Assembly: GCF_020509005.1 (NCBI RefSeq)
Contig: NC_063017.1
Location: forward strand, 1,178,001-1,242,000
Direction: 5' to 3'
Length of the DNA stretch: 64,000 bases
Origin: Fulvia fulva
Lineage: Eukaryota > Ascomycota > Dothideomycetes > Mycosphaerellales > Mycosphaerellaceae
The notes under the pieces were generated by a model, which made no database searches, had not been told where the DNA came from, and saw nothing but the letters and a program-made list of their open reading frames with translations. Below are positions 43,857 to 54,338 of this stretch, piece by piece; positions within the stretch are counted from its first letter, which is position 1; the number at the start of each line of letters is the position of its first letter. The position numbers and the translations under genes are program-made.

Positions 43857-46137
43857 CCAATAGAGAATGGCAGGCAAGACTCCCATCAAGTCGACTTCGT
43901 TGTCTGCACTATGAGTGTTGCCGGATTGCACAAACTGACTCCAGCTCTCACTTACAATGTTCGAAGGTTGCGTTACCTCTTTTACGACCATTATCGATCG
44001 ATAGGCAGCATAACTTCCATCGCTGACTACCATAGCGCTCCACATGATCAACATAGAAAGTATCCTCGGTGCAAAAAGCAAACAATCGACGCTGCTTGAG
44101 TGGTTCGTATCCACCGACGACTCCACCATATGCTACAATAACATCTAGTGGTCAATGATCGTCAAGCCTTGCACGCTATTGCTTCGATTTCAAAGGCTAT
44201 CGCGTTACCACTCGACCAACGAGGACTGTCGATTGGAAAGCAGACTTTGGTGGGATGTATTGCTTCAGAAGAGACAAGACCTCTGCGAGGAGAAAAAAAG
44301 GAAGAGGTCCCCGACCCACGAGGCCATCTTTGGCATCTTTTGGTTGGCAGGTTGATGTGGAGTGTTAGGTCAAAAAGATAGTGAAGATGGTCGTTTTGAT
44401 GGGAGGCGAAAGAACAATCATCATTGGCGCAATGGCTGAACCGCACCAAAGATCAAGACATTACACGAGAGTAGGACATGTCGAACCCCTTAAACATTGG
44501 CAGGCTTTTGCGGTTGCTCAGAGTGCTCTGACCATTGAGTCATTACGCCAATGGTAATGTCGAGGGGATCTGGATATGGGCTGGTATATCTAGCTCCAGA
44601 AGCTCTGGGCGTCATGTGAACGGCTCTCCTCTGGGCATGTCCTACCTCCTTCCAGGCTCTCAGTCGCTCCTACGCACGTACCCGCGAAGAGGAATGCAAG
44701 CGGAGCAGCCTCAGCCTTGGGCCTTCAAGGTCTTATCGATACCAGCATGCCGTAAGATATGTCTCGAGGCAGATACGTGACATGCCATGATTACACCTAC
44801 TGGAGCATACGCTATTATACTCCCCAGCTGATAGACATGGGCATCTTGACCCTACTCGTCGTTAACAAATCGAGTCTACATCGTCGGACGCTGGTGGTTA
44901 GTCTAGGTGCACCTCATGACGGGATATATCCTCGGGCAAGCTGGTGTGGAAGCAGAGAGTCTTGCGTTCGTGGATCTGGGTGCGGCTATATTGAACACTA
45001 TTGCGCTGCCGTGAGTTAAGATGGGATCGTGCTCTTCACTGGATCAGGACAGGAGTCCACGACGAACGATTTACCCACACGTCGGCAGCATTCCCTTCCA
45101 GAAAAGGATTGAGTCAAATGATACGCCTTCCCGCATCTGCACTCGACAGCCCCCAGGAACCCCTGAAGCGTATTGAGGCTTGACCGTCCCAGCCAACAAC
45201 CTGAACAAGCTGGAAATTATGCATGTGGCAGCAACATACGTATCGAAGCCAAGACTGCGGCATTCCTCTCATACCTTACATCAGAAGGTAGCATTCACCG
45301 ACTTCCACAAGCACGGATTCAGGAACCAAACAAGTAAACATGACCACGCATCAGACGCCTTCAGAACACTGGTTCAGCTCATCATGGCCACAGCCACGAC
45401 CGCTGGCTCAGAGTACGCCCAGTCATGGGAAGCGCAGGCCGCTTCGCAAACGCTTCGCAACAACGCTTCCGACATCAGTCATCATTCCGCACTGAGTTGG
45501 CGGACCTTGGCGGATCATGATCCAAAAAGGTATATTGAAACAGGTTCCGCGTTTGGACATCACAGTCGACTTTTGTCACAAGCCGCGTGTGACATATCGA
45601 GATAACATTCACCGACACGAGCACGGACCCGGAGATTAGTGGAGTTCAGATGTACGCGCCGGTCGACTTTGCAATGATCATAGACCTTGGCTTCAATAGA
45701 GCAATAGTCAATTGCCCGCAACATGACAAGTTGGAGAAGTGGCCGAGCGCTTCGCGGCAGCGCTTCAAGATCGAGCTCCTGACCTCGCTACGCTCGTGCA
45801 CTGCCTCAGATCATCGTTCTGACCATTTCGTCGAAAGAGGCGCTTGGCCACAGAATGCCATTCCTGCGTCTATCTTCTTGATGTGATAGCATGTGGCCTG
45901 ATTCAGCAGTCGTTAAGGTCAAGACATGCCTTGAACGACATCATCCACTTACTTTCGCCCAAGCTTTGAAATTTGGTCGATCCTGCTCTTAGCGAAGCAG
46001 AAATACCACGTCGGAATAAAGCGTGTACGATTGATACAATATGCTCATCAGGTCATAGAACTCATCATAGGGTATATCCCCCTCTCCTCTTCCCTCATTC
46101 CCCCCATACCTTCATCACCACATCAAGGCTGCTGCTC
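43857..46137. other. 2.3-kb intergenic region without a supported gene
   Basis: Only short frames occur (up to about 140 codons, several lacking an ATG), with no domain. The region lies between the 3' ends of the WDR70-like gene and the glycine-rich-domain gene. A tRNA-like A-box sequence is noted separately. Confidence 0.5.
44145..44226 (-). other. possible degenerate tRNA-Ser-like sequence
   Basis: On the minus strand GTCCTCG is followed by TTGGTCGAGTGGTAACGCG, which matches a class II tRNA A-box, then CTTTGAAA where a Ser anticodon loop would lie and a short hairpin (GCA...TGC) like a variable arm. The T arm and 3' acceptor strand do not match, so it would be a fossil at best. Confidence 0.25.
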
Positions 46138-48450
46138 CTAACAACCACCTCCACCCCCACCACAGCCTCCTCCTCCACCCCCTCCTCCGCATCCACCCCC
46201 TCCACCGCCACCACCACCACCGCATCCTCCCGCCGCGCCTCCAGCACAACCTCCCCCAGCCCCTCCACACGACCCAGCAGCAACGCCCCCTCCACACGTC
46301 CCCGCACAGCAATTCCCCGCCGATCCCGCTCCAACAGCCATACAGCCCGGCGTGACAGGGTAGTACATCGGCGCATACGGCACGAAGCCGACATAGGGTG
46401 AGTAAGCTGGGATGTACACAGGATAACCCCAAGCGTCGCTGTAATAGTAATCGTCCCTCTTCGGCGGGTTCTTGCCCTTCTTGAGAGCACGATCACAAGC
46501 TTTCTGATACGCCTTCTCAAGTGCTTCCGCTTTCTTCTTGGAGCTGAGGTCGTAGTTCGCGTCATCGGTGGGCCGCACAGCGTTATGGGCGGAGATATGG
46601 ACGCTTCTAGCGGGGTCTTGGTCGACGTCGTGGAGTAGGTCGTTGGCTGAGGCACTGGATGTGGAGAAGAGGCGTGATGCTGATGATGTGTGGGATTCTC
46701 GGACCGCTTCGCAGTACCAGCATGTGCATTCTGAGTAAGGCTGGCCGGTCATTTTCTGGTATTTCTTAGAGGTCCAGGCGAAGGAGTCGTTGAGTTTCAG
46801 CTCTGCTACTTTATCGTCGTGGTCGATGAATGTACGAGTCAGGCTCACGGTGTATTCCATATACTTGTACGGCCGGAGCTGGTGTGTGTGCCAGGCAAGG
46901 TCGACGTCAAGGGTTGGGACCGCCATACGTAGTGGGTTCTCTGCGATGATGGCGATGAAGTAGCGGTACTTGGTCCGGAGGCGCTGCATGGTGCTCGGAA
47001 GTCCTGGAGAGTGCAGCCAGTCGATGTTGTGCATCTTTTCGATGAAGCTGCCTTGTCGGATGACAGCGCCGAGGAGGTCCAGGGCAAACGGGGAGCTGTT
47101 TTGCCAGTAACGGGACATCATCTTACGGATGGCGATACGTCCTGAGCGGTAGTCTCTGGAGGACAGGCTACTTCGTGCTTTGCGCATGTAGGCTTTGTCT
47201 GCGGTGGCGGCTTCGATGAGTGCGCGGATGTCTTCAACGCTTTGGCAGTCAGAGTCAATGATTTGTTGTCCAAGACCATGCTTGAGGAGCTCGTTTGGTG
47301 CCTTGTTGATGGCTTCTGTTGAGTTGTCACGCTTGCCAAAAGCAGTCCACGGCAGTCCTCCTGCGCCTAGGGTAGTGCCGGCCATGCCAACGTCATTGTG
47401 CAGAAGATTTCTGATGTCTCTGCAGAACTTCCCGACTCGTAGCTTGTCGTGATCAACCATTGATTGGCAACTCGTGCAGCGCTCGAGGAAGTGCTTGTCA
47501 CAAAACCCCGAGCCATACGACAGCAAGGTGTCAATCTCGGCCTCCGCTTCCTGAGACCTCATCTTCGTCCAAGATGCGCTGTACTGGAAGCATGTTGTCC
47601 ACTTCGCTGATAGTGTGTCATTGCAGCTGGGACAAATGAGAAGCTTCTTTGCTGGATCCGCAGCGTTATCCCATGTTCGACCAGTCAAGCTCGTCCATGA
47701 AGCCTCGGCTTGCGGGCCGGCCTCGTATGCAAATGACTCCGAGTTGATAGATGCAGCCACTACGTCCCACGGCATGGAAGTGTACCACAGCGGCATCTTG
47801 CCATATCGGATACAATCCTCAAGATACGCCCGCGGGTTCAGCATGTATGAATGCCACACCATCAGCACATCGACAGGTGGTAGGTTGTGCCTATCAAGCT
47901 GAATCTTTTTCCCATTCGTGTAATCTAATTTGACCAGCCAGCCTCGACGACCAGCGAACTCCAGTTCAGTGCGGGTGGGCATTGGTGCTTCAGGCGTGAC
48001 CGCGGCCCACCATGCCTCAAAGCGGTCGACAGCGCGTTGAACATAGATTCCCCATCGCTTCTCGGCAAGCTTTGCGAGTAGTTCTGCGCTCTTCTCGTCT
48101 TGCGTGTTGACACAATCGGTGACGAGGCTGTCTTGAATTCCAAAAAGACGATCCTGCGATCCAATCGTCTGCTTCAGTCGGTAGAAGCATTCTAGGACCT
48201 TCAGATGGGCAATGCACTCTTCGCTCTCAGGTAATCCTTCTTGAGAATGGTGCGATATGCTCAAATTGCTGAAGCCAGCTGTCATGTCAGGAGGGTTGAT
48301 GGCATTCTCGCGGTCATATTCCGGCGGGTTCTGCTGATATTCTGGAGGTGGCGACGAGGTCGATGAAGATGAGTTGTTGCGTTCGGCTTCAGCCAGGGCC
48401 TGTTTTTCCTTGTTTGAGGGCGAGAATAATTTCGATAATCTGTTAGGCAT
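46138..48450 (-). CDS. glycine-rich domain-containing protein (DUF1399/GRDP family)
   Basis: An intronless 770-residue protein. After a Ser/Pro-rich start come the family blocks: a helical part with LAEKRWGIYVQRAVDRFEAWW, LPPVDVLMVWHSYMLNPRAYLEDC (about 190-215), a cysteine-bearing middle (CPSCNDTLSAKWTTC and C..H..ERC..CQSM), and LDVDLAWHTHQLRPYKYMEYT (about 505-525), the second W/H.H motif. The last 90 residues are almost only Gly with paired Cys (CGGGGGGC type), after a Tyr/Pro-rich segment. The molecular role of the family is not settled; plant members are linked to stress and development. The Gly tail is low complexity, so its exact length may vary between strains. Confidence 0.85.
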   Translation of the reverse strand: MPNRLSKLFSPSNKEKQALAEAERNNSSSSTSSPPPEYQQNPPEYDRENAINPPDMTAGFSNLSISHHSQEGLPESEECIAHLKVLECFYRLKQTIGSQDRLFGIQDSLVTDCVNTQDEKSAELLAKLAEKRWGIYVQRAVDRFEAWWAAVTPEAPMPTRTELEFAGRRGWLVKLDYTNGKKIQLDRHNLPPVDVLMVWHSYMLNPRAYLEDCIRYGKMPLWYTSMPWDVVAASINSESFAYEAGPQAEASWTSLTGRTWDNAADPAKKLLICPSCNDTLSAKWTTCFQYSASWTKMRSQEAEAEIDTLLSYGSGFCDKHFLERCTSCQSMVDHDKLRVGKFCRDIRNLLHNDVGMAGTTLGAGGLPWTAFGKRDNSTEAINKAPNELLKHGLGQQIIDSDCQSVEDIRALIEAATADKAYMRKARSSLSSRDYRSGRIAIRKMMSRYWQNSSPFALDLLGAVIRQGSFIEKMHNIDWLHSPGLPSTMQRLRTKYRYFIAIIAENPLRMAVPTLDVDLAWHTHQLRPYKYMEYTVSLTRTFIDHDDKVAELKLNDSFAWTSKKYQKMTGQPYSECTCWYCEAVRESHTSSASRLFSTSSASANDLLHDVDQDPARSVHISAHNAVRPTDDANYDLSSKKKAEALEKAYQKACDRALKKGKNPPKRDDYYYSDAWGYPVYIPAYSPYVGFVPYAPMYYPVTPGCMAVGAGSAGNCCAGTCGGGVAAGSCGGAGGGCAGGAAGGCGGGGGGGGGGCGGGGGGGGCGGGGGGC

Positions 48451-49260
48451 GGTGAGGGTTGTGATGGAGAATCTAGGCGTGTTGTGCCATGAAGGTGTTG
48501 TCCGAAGTAGACGATGACAAGGAAAGAGTTGACAACTTAAGTGGCAAGCACAGTCCTGATCTGAAGGAGCCTCAGGATGTTCGGCATGGCGGAGCGAGGG
48601 TCGTGCTACACAGATGACCTCCGAACAGAGAAGTGATCTGGTCGTTTTGCAAGCCGCCGCTCGGCACAGTAGATGACCATGTGGACGGAGAGTGGTGGGT
48701 GAAAGATCGCAGGATTATAGGCGGGCGGCTTAGCTTTCGCTGGAATGGAGCTAGCAGGAGCATATGGACCCTAGCTGAGGCTTAGACACATCACGTGTCG
48801 ATGGTGGCAGCCACCAAGCTGCTCAGCCAGTAATGTTGATGCTTTGTTCGAGTACGAAGCAGTGTCGGTTGCTGTAATCCTTCGCCTACCGGTTGATATG
48901 TACACATGGCGTTTGATCGCTTGCATGTAGGGTGTGCAATTGGGCAATGCCTCGCTACGTCGGTGTTTTGACATTGTATCTCTATTCATAGCGCTGTACT
49001 GCTTCATGATCATAGGACGCTGCTGTGCGATGTCGCTGGCAGCCGCACTGTCCCACAACGGAGCAATGTTCGTAGCACGCCCCGGCATTTTGCAACGGCC
49101 CACGACGATCAGGTGTCGCGTGACGGTCAGCTTGGAGCGGATGTGCTGCAGCGGTGGTGCAGACATAGTCTCGAAGGCGTGCATCAATCCCAGTCATCGT
49201 CACATGTGAAGCAGCTCGGCAAAGCTTTGAATGCTGTATGCGCCCAGCTTGTGTGCACAA
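48451..49260. other. intergenic region; promoter of the glycine-rich-domain gene and 3' flank of ARPC3
   Basis: About 810 bp. A few short frames on both strands (up to 138 codons) lack motifs and overlap each other; none is credited. Confidence 0.5.
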
Positions 49261-49909
49261 TCAGAGCGCCTTGCCCATGAACTTGCGTTTCGAGAAGCTG
49301 AGCCACCACTATATTCATGGTTAGCTTCTTGCTCGCGAGGAAGGTCCTCAAAGCACCACTCATGGCTTGTTCAAAAAATGTCCTTACCTTGCTCGGCTGA
49401 CCACTTGGATCTGTGTACACTCTGTTCAACAGCCTCACCGCCAACTCCTGCCTCATCTGCATAACATACTGCCTCAACACCTCTGCCTCATTCCTATCCC
49501 GCGGCGGCTCGAACATCTGGTTAAGCGGAAATGCTGCATCGCCCGGAATCGCAAAGTTGTTGTCCAACGCCGTGTTCATGACTGCCTTCTCTGCATCTCT
49601 CCGTGCCATGCCAGGCTTGATCTTACTCAGTGCCTCGCTGACGTATAGGATGCCATAGATCAGAACACGATCGGCGGGCCCTTTGATCTCGAAGTTGCGG
49701 AAGAAAGTGTTTGCGCGGAAGAGTTGTAGTACCTCGTCTAGAGGGTCGTAGCTTTCGTTGCTTGCTTCGACGTCGAGCTCGGAGACGCCGGCTAGTGCTG
49801 GGAGTTGTTGTGCTGGGCCTCGGGTTCTTGTGCGGAGTGGTAGGAGTGCGAAGTTGCCGATTAGCTGTTGGTTTGGCTCGTCCAGGAAGACGGAGTGGTA
49901 GGCAGGCAT
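49261..49909 (-). CDS. ARC18: Arp2/3 complex subunit 3 (p21-Arc)
   Basis: A component of the seven-subunit Arp2/3 complex that nucleates branched actin at cortical patches and hyphal tips. Two exons, 49909-49388 and 49308-49261, are separated by a 79-nt intron (GTAAGG, GCTAACC, TAG), giving 189 residues, the usual length. Start MPAYHS, then IGNFALLPLRTRTRGPA, LFRANTFFRNFEIKGPADR, FAIPGDAAFPLN, RNEAEVLRQYVMQMRQELAVRL and PSK. The short second exon supplies the conserved end WWLSFSKRKFMGKAL. Reading straight through the intron would give a wrong, longer tail. Divergent from the V0 subunit f gene. Confidence 0.96.
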
Positions 49910-50356
49910 TGTGGTGTATTGCGCCTACGTAGGCCGCCGGGGGTGTGTGTGAGCGTCGGATTCAGTCTAGATCTTGGTAGACAGGCAGTGTCCGGCCGAT
50001 GACTGCTTGGACGAATTACAGGTGAGCTCTGTGGTGGCGTGAGGCAGTGTGGAAGGTCTCAATGTGTCGTCGAGTGTGCTGTTGGTGCATGCAGCCGGAA
50101 CAAATGCTCGTGCCTGTTGACGGTTGCGAAGGGTGTGGGGGCGAGCTTCCTGTCGTCGGCGGACGCATCCTTGCACCAATGCAGACTGCTGCCAGCCTGC
50201 TACACCACTGCCACTCCATCTCCGACACTCCACACACTGCAGCACCGATTCGCGCATCGACATCGACATCTACACTGCACAACCCGAGCAACGAGCTCCC
50301 CTTCGATACCACTCCGCCGATAGTCCGCCTCGACAGGCGGCAAAGCACTTGCGACT
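49910..50356. promoter_or_regulatory. divergent promoter region, ARPC3 and V0 subunit f
   Basis: 447 bp lie between the two start codons. Overlapping short frames on both strands have no domain. Confidence 0.5.
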
Positions 50357-50728
50357 ATGAAGCCCGTCGTTTCGGCCTTTAACGCATGGTCATGGTGAGG
50401 ATAACCGGATATACACTACGGGGAGACTGTAGCTGAGACATATACAGCATCGTCATATCCCTCTTCGGCATAATCATCCTCAGCACAATCGGCGGCATGT
50501 TCGCGACGAATCACCACAGCTTGATGGGTAGCACCGAAGATCCAAAGGACGGCGGTAGAGTCGCCGGTGCAGTCTTTGGGGCTGTCGGGGTATACGCAGT
50601 ATGTATATTACATGAAGTAGAGGAGGCCACGAGGATACTAATTACCACTGCAGTGCTTCCTGTTGTTCTGCGCCTGCCAGGCCTTTATGCACCAACGACA
50701 GAACCGTGGCGCAATAGCACTGACATAA
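50357..50728 (+). CDS. V-type ATPase V0 subunit f (yeast YPR170W-B homologue)
   Basis: A small two-helix membrane subunit of the vacuolar proton pump. Three exons, 50357-50394, 50448-50598 and 50654-50728, with introns of 53 and 55 nt (GTGAGG...CAG; GTATGT...CTAAT...CAG), give 87 residues. Exon 1 encodes MKPVVSAFNAWS. The first helix follows (IVISLFGIIILSTIGG). The loop FATNHHSLMGSTEDPKDG corresponds to the FNTNHESFVGS..DPEDG loop of the yeast protein. The second helix crosses the second splice site (VYA joined to CFLLFCACQ). The unspliced frame continues past exon 2 into unrelated sequence, so simple ORF finding misses the true protein. Identification is by recall of the yeast sequence pattern. 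Confidence 0.85.
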
Positions 50729-51200
50729 AGACCGACATTTGGAAGAGGAGGAAGAACGTGGAGAAGGCGTAGGCTTTAGCATGATATCAGGAATAGACCT
50801 AAGATGAGCACTCTGGGCCAGTGTGATGAATGGAGTTCAGGGCGTCAGGGCCGGCAAGAGGTGGTATTTGCATCAGCGACGGGTTGTGTATAAACAGTAT
50901 TAACAACTTCGACCTACAACACTTCAGAGGTCATCACTTGTAGGGCGAAGATATTTGTCTAGTTCATTTCACGATTTCGATGCAGGTCGGTGAGGTGCAC
51001 AGGTAAGACATTATTCACTTGAAGCCACTATGCTGACAAGCTTCTCCCACGAGCACGTGCTCTCCACTTCCAGTCACATGAAGGCAAACAGATACCTACT
51101 ACATTGCCAGTCATTCGTGACTTCAAACGACAACACCTCTATCGCGACTGCAGACTACAGCTCGTAAGCCGATAGCACCTGACCTCGATCCTCACCTACC
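50729..51200. other. intergenic region upstream of the Q/P-rich protein gene
   Basis: 472 bp; no gene or defined site recognised. Confidence 0.45.
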
Positions 51201-52367
51201 ATGCATACCAAACCTCACCTCGTGGTCGCGGTGAAGCTTCCTCTCCGTCCTCAAAAACTCCACCAACTGAGAACAACAGGCCGCATCTGGCCTCGAAGGG
51301 TCATATCACTCCGACTGCATCCTCAGCACCTGTGGCATCTACGTCAAACCGGGCGCATTATTCCTCGCAGTATATCACACGACCGGAATGTCAAAATGGA
51401 GTCCCAGGATATTGAAAAGGAAGATCAAGGTCCGGGGTCACCCTCATGGGGCCTGCAGATAGCATCGTTGCAGCATAACATGCAGACCTCACTTCCGCCA
51501 GCAACGCAGCAAATGCCAACTCCACCACAGCAGAACGCGCAGCCTTCGAGGCAGCAGGAACCAGTATCGCAGCCACCGCCACAGGTGATGATCCAGGCAC
51601 AACCACCAGCGCAAGCTTCAACGCAGCAGCAGGAGCCAGCGAGACAGGCACGAATGCACCCTCAGACACAATACCCAGCGCAGCCTCAGCAGCGCGTCTC
51701 AGGGTGGCGCTCACTAGTCAATCTCCCACCGGACGAAGAAGAGCAGCAATCGCAAACCTCCAGACCTTCAGCACAGAATCCACACCTGAGCCCAGCCCAG
51801 CGCCTGCAACAACAACCACGAATCCACCTACAACCCACCAACCAACCCGTCATCAGCGCTCACCAAGCCCTCTACTACCGCCAACGCCGCGAGATGACGA
51901 CACATCGCCCCATGGAACATCACAGACGATACCGCTCCCCGCCCCGCCGACCTATAAACCCCCAGACCGAATCACGGAGACTCTGGATCGTGGCCCCTCA
52001 GAACCATCCCACTCCACCAGAGATCAGTCCTCAGCCTAGTGCGCTGCAGAGGCGCGATTCCGGTATGACGCTGCGTCAACGCGTCGAGGCGCTCGAGCGG
52101 GGGAAGGATGACAATGAAAGTGACGAGGGGGATGTTCTTGATGAGAACGTGATGGAGGATCTTGGGGGTGGATATCGAGTGCGACAGGCTCAAGCTCTCG
52201 CTGACGGGACGTTGAGGAATGTGCGGATCCAGTATGGGAGGGAGAGTCATAGCTGGTTATGTGGTGTTTGCGATACGATGGTGGATTCGACGCAGGAGTC
52301 GCATCGGGCGACGTGTTGGGTTGCGTGGGGTTATGATGTTGCTAGGCCGTCACGTGGAGGAATGTAG
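51201..52367 (+). CDS. hypothetical Gln/Pro-rich protein with a C-terminal CCHC-like motif
   Basis: A single open frame of 388 codons. I do not recognise the family. Residues about 90-290 are low complexity, rich in Gln, Pro and later Arg. A short helical stretch follows (TLRQRVEALERGKDDNESDE), then an acidic part and LGGGYRVRQAQALADGTLRN. Near the end lies WLCGVCDTMVDSTQESHRATCW, with Cys-X2-Cys-X10-His-X3-Cys spacing that could bind zinc. The first 65 residues look like non-coding translation, so the start may be the ATG at 51396 (MESQDIEKED), or there may be unseen upstream exons. The C-rich to G-rich codon switch near 52050 resembles that of neighbouring real genes, supporting that it is coding. 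Confidence 0.6.
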   Translation: MHTKPHLVVAVKLPLRPQKLHQLRTTGRIWPRRVISLRLHPQHLWHLRQTGRIIPRSISHDRNVKMESQDIEKEDQGPGSPSWGLQIASLQHNMQTSLPPATQQMPTPPQQNAQPSRQQEPVSQPPPQVMIQAQPPAQASTQQQEPARQARMHPQTQYPAQPQQRVSGWRSLVNLPPDEEEQQSQTSRPSAQNPHLSPAQRLQQQPRIHLQPTNQPVISAHQALYYRQRREMTTHRPMEHHRRYRSPPRRPINPQTESRRLWIVAPQNHPTPPEISPQPSALQRRDSGMTLRQRVEALERGKDDNESDEGDVLDENVMEDLGGGYRVRQAQALADGTLRNVRIQYGRESHSWLCGVCDTMVDSTQESHRATCWVAWGYDVARPSRGGM

Positions 52368-52511
52368 TGGGTACTTCAGATGTGCTAATCCGTTCTACAA
52401 AACTGTCTGCTATAGCCCGTGGGCAAGTGGGGTATCAATAATGAACAAGATTTGATATTCGTACAGCGACTGATGACATTCCCTCCTCTTCCTGGACGAT
52501 TAAGTGTACGA

Positions 52512-54338
52512 TTATGATATATTCCTGCCCTTGGCGAGAAGTCGTTCCCGCGCTGCGGCCAGTTTGTCTGCTGGGATCTCTTTCCCGTCTCTGGAAGTGA
52601 TGCGCTTGGAGTTATCGAGATTGTTCCAGGCTGCTGTTGGCTTATCATTCTCCATGTTGTGCGCGGCGGGTCTTCTTGAGGGCGCTACGTTCTCTTTAGC
52701 ATCTGGACTTCGCCTTGTCTGTAGAGTTGGGCGGGCAGGTAAAGGTTTCAAGGGCACTGGCGTCCCTGTGAGGACATTCGGTCGCTCTAGGATCGTGTCG
52801 GGGTTGAAGAGGCTTGACTTGTCAGGGACTCGTATTGACGCATCGTTCTCGTACGACAGCTTGGCAGGTTCTGGTTGTGGTCGAGTCGAGGCTTTGCCAG
52901 GCTGGTCTGGAGACGGTTGAGGAAGTCCTGGCGATCGCATGGGTGTGTCTTGGCGCTTTTCTCGCTCGGGTGATGGTGGCTGTAGACCCATAGACATTGC
53001 AAGTGCGCGTGAGTCATCTCGTGGTAATGTATTGATGCTCAGCGACTTGAGACACGTAGCGTCAGTCCCGCTGGTCACTGCTCGGCTAGCTCTTGGTGAT
53101 GGCGGACTGGGCTCGGGTGGGGGTGGACCCAGGCCAGACGAAGGTGCCCAGATGTCGTCTCGTGGGTTGACTTTGATGTCTCGAGGTCGAGATCGCAGCT
53201 TATTCGAAGGCTTCTGGTCGGCAGGTTTCGCCTCTTCAAACTTCTCTTCGTGCGCAGCTGTCGTGGTTGAACTTTGAGCTCTGTCGCGACTCCGCTGTGC
53301 TAGACCGGACTTCCATGACAGTCTGTGACTGTCTGCCTTTTCTGCCTGCTCATCGGATGCTTCTCCGGGCTTCGGTGCGACTATCTTGCGATTGTCGCTT
53401 AGCAAACCAGAGATGCCTCGTGCCGGACGACTCTCGTCTTTGACGGAAGGTCTCACGGTGCCCCGATCTTGCATCTTCGCGTGGAGATCCTTGAGCTGCG
53501 CCTCAAGCTCCAAGACACGCTCTTCCAACTTTGCGACTTTGCTCGTCTCTTGCCGCAGATCCTCCTTGAGCTGCAGATTCTCATCGTCCACCTTCCGCGC
53601 ATAGTCTCTGGACGACTTCGTCTTCTCTACCAGCTTCCTGACCTCTTTCGTCGTCCTCTCCCGGTAGATGTTGTACTCTTGCTGCCAGTATTTGCCGGAC
53701 TGTGATACAGGCTCTGCCAAGTCCAGAGTCTCATCCTGCTCATCTCTGTCTCGAGCCTGTCTGCTCGATTTCGCCTTCCTCCTTGCAGACTCGTCGCGGA
53801 CCTGCTGTAGCTGCTCGGTGAGCTTACTACGTCCTCCTAGCTTTTCTGCTGATTGCTCTGTCGTATCTTGCTCAATCACAGACTTCGACCAAGGGCTCGG
53901 GAACTTCCCAGGACAGTCATCCGGCAAGCCGCTGACACTCTTCATCGGCTTCTTATTTTCGTTGTCTACCACATTGTCGCCGAAAGATACAGTCTTCCTC
54001 CTAGCTGCTGCGGTTCCCGGAGTGAGTAGTATGCCCTTCGTTGGCGACGGCAGTGGCTCGTCCTCGATCGCAGGCTCGTATCTGTTCAATGTTGCTGTTT
54101 CGGTCGCGCTCTTCGGTCGCAACATGCCGGGTCGTGCATTGTGTTTCCGTCGTGCTGTCTCGTCTTCAGAATGCCGTCTCGGCGGCTTTTGCACAGTTCC
54201 TGGTGTTCCGAATATGGCATGTTTGAAGGCGCGTACTGCAAAGACTGGTGCTGGTGTTTCTGGTGGTTCGATGAAGCCAGTCGCGTCCGGATCTGCATTG
54301 CCATCGTGCGGCTTCTGGCCTGCAAGCCAATGCAGCAT
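52512..54338 (-). CDS. cut12: spindle pole body-associated protein, Cut12 type
   Basis: A fungal spindle pole body component; in fission yeast Cut12 links Plo1 kinase activity to mitotic entry and bipolar spindle formation. From the ATG at 54338 the product has 608 residues. The frame stays open 36 codons further, to 54446, but the family begins at MLHWLAG. N-terminal signatures: FIEPPETPAPVFAVRAFKHA and FGTPGT, then GILLTPGTAAARRKTVSFG (about 105-125). The coiled coil starts at KYWQQEYNIYRERTTKEVRKL and runs through repeated leucine heptads (about 225-310). The C-terminal half is Ser/Pro-rich with many SP/TP sites, as expected of a mitotic kinase target. Intronless. Divergent from GCN2. Confidence 0.88.
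   Translation of the reverse strand: MLHWLAGQKPHDGNADPDATGFIEPPETPAPVFAVRAFKHAIFGTPGTVQKPPRRHSEDETARRKHNARPGMLRPKSATETATLNRYEPAIEDEPLPSPTKGILLTPGTAAARRKTVSFGDNVVDNENKKPMKSVSGLPDDCPGKFPSPWSKSVIEQDTTEQSAEKLGGRSKLTEQLQQVRDESARRKAKSSRQARDRDEQDETLDLAEPVSQSGKYWQQEYNIYRERTTKEVRKLVEKTKSSRDYARKVDDENLQLKEDLRQETSKVAKLEERVLELEAQLKDLHAKMQDRGTVRPSVKDESRPARGISGLLSDNRKIVAPKPGEASDEQAEKADSHRLSWKSGLAQRSRDRAQSSTTTAAHEEKFEEAKPADQKPSNKLRSRPRDIKVNPRDDIWAPSSGLGPPPPEPSPPSPRASRAVTSGTDATCLKSLSINTLPRDDSRALAMSMGLQPPSPEREKRQDTPMRSPGLPQPSPDQPGKASTRPQPEPAKLSYENDASIRVPDKSSLFNPDTILERPNVLTGTPVPLKPLPARPTLQTRRSPDAKENVAPSRRPAAHNMENDKPTAAWNNLDNSKRITSRDGKEIPADKLAAARERLLAKGRNIS

Noticed and set aside
43362..44129. 255-codon minus-strand frame
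   Set aside because: Antisense to the C-rich part of the WDR70-like gene; composition shadow.
45180..45605. 141-codon plus frame in the 2.3-kb gap
   Set aside because: No ATG at its start, no recognisable domain, no codon-usage pattern like the neighbours.
45735..45830. tRNA-Leu-like string (GTGGCCGAGCG followed by TTCAAGATC)
   Set aside because: Anticodon stem, T arm and acceptor ends do not pair; taken as coincidence.
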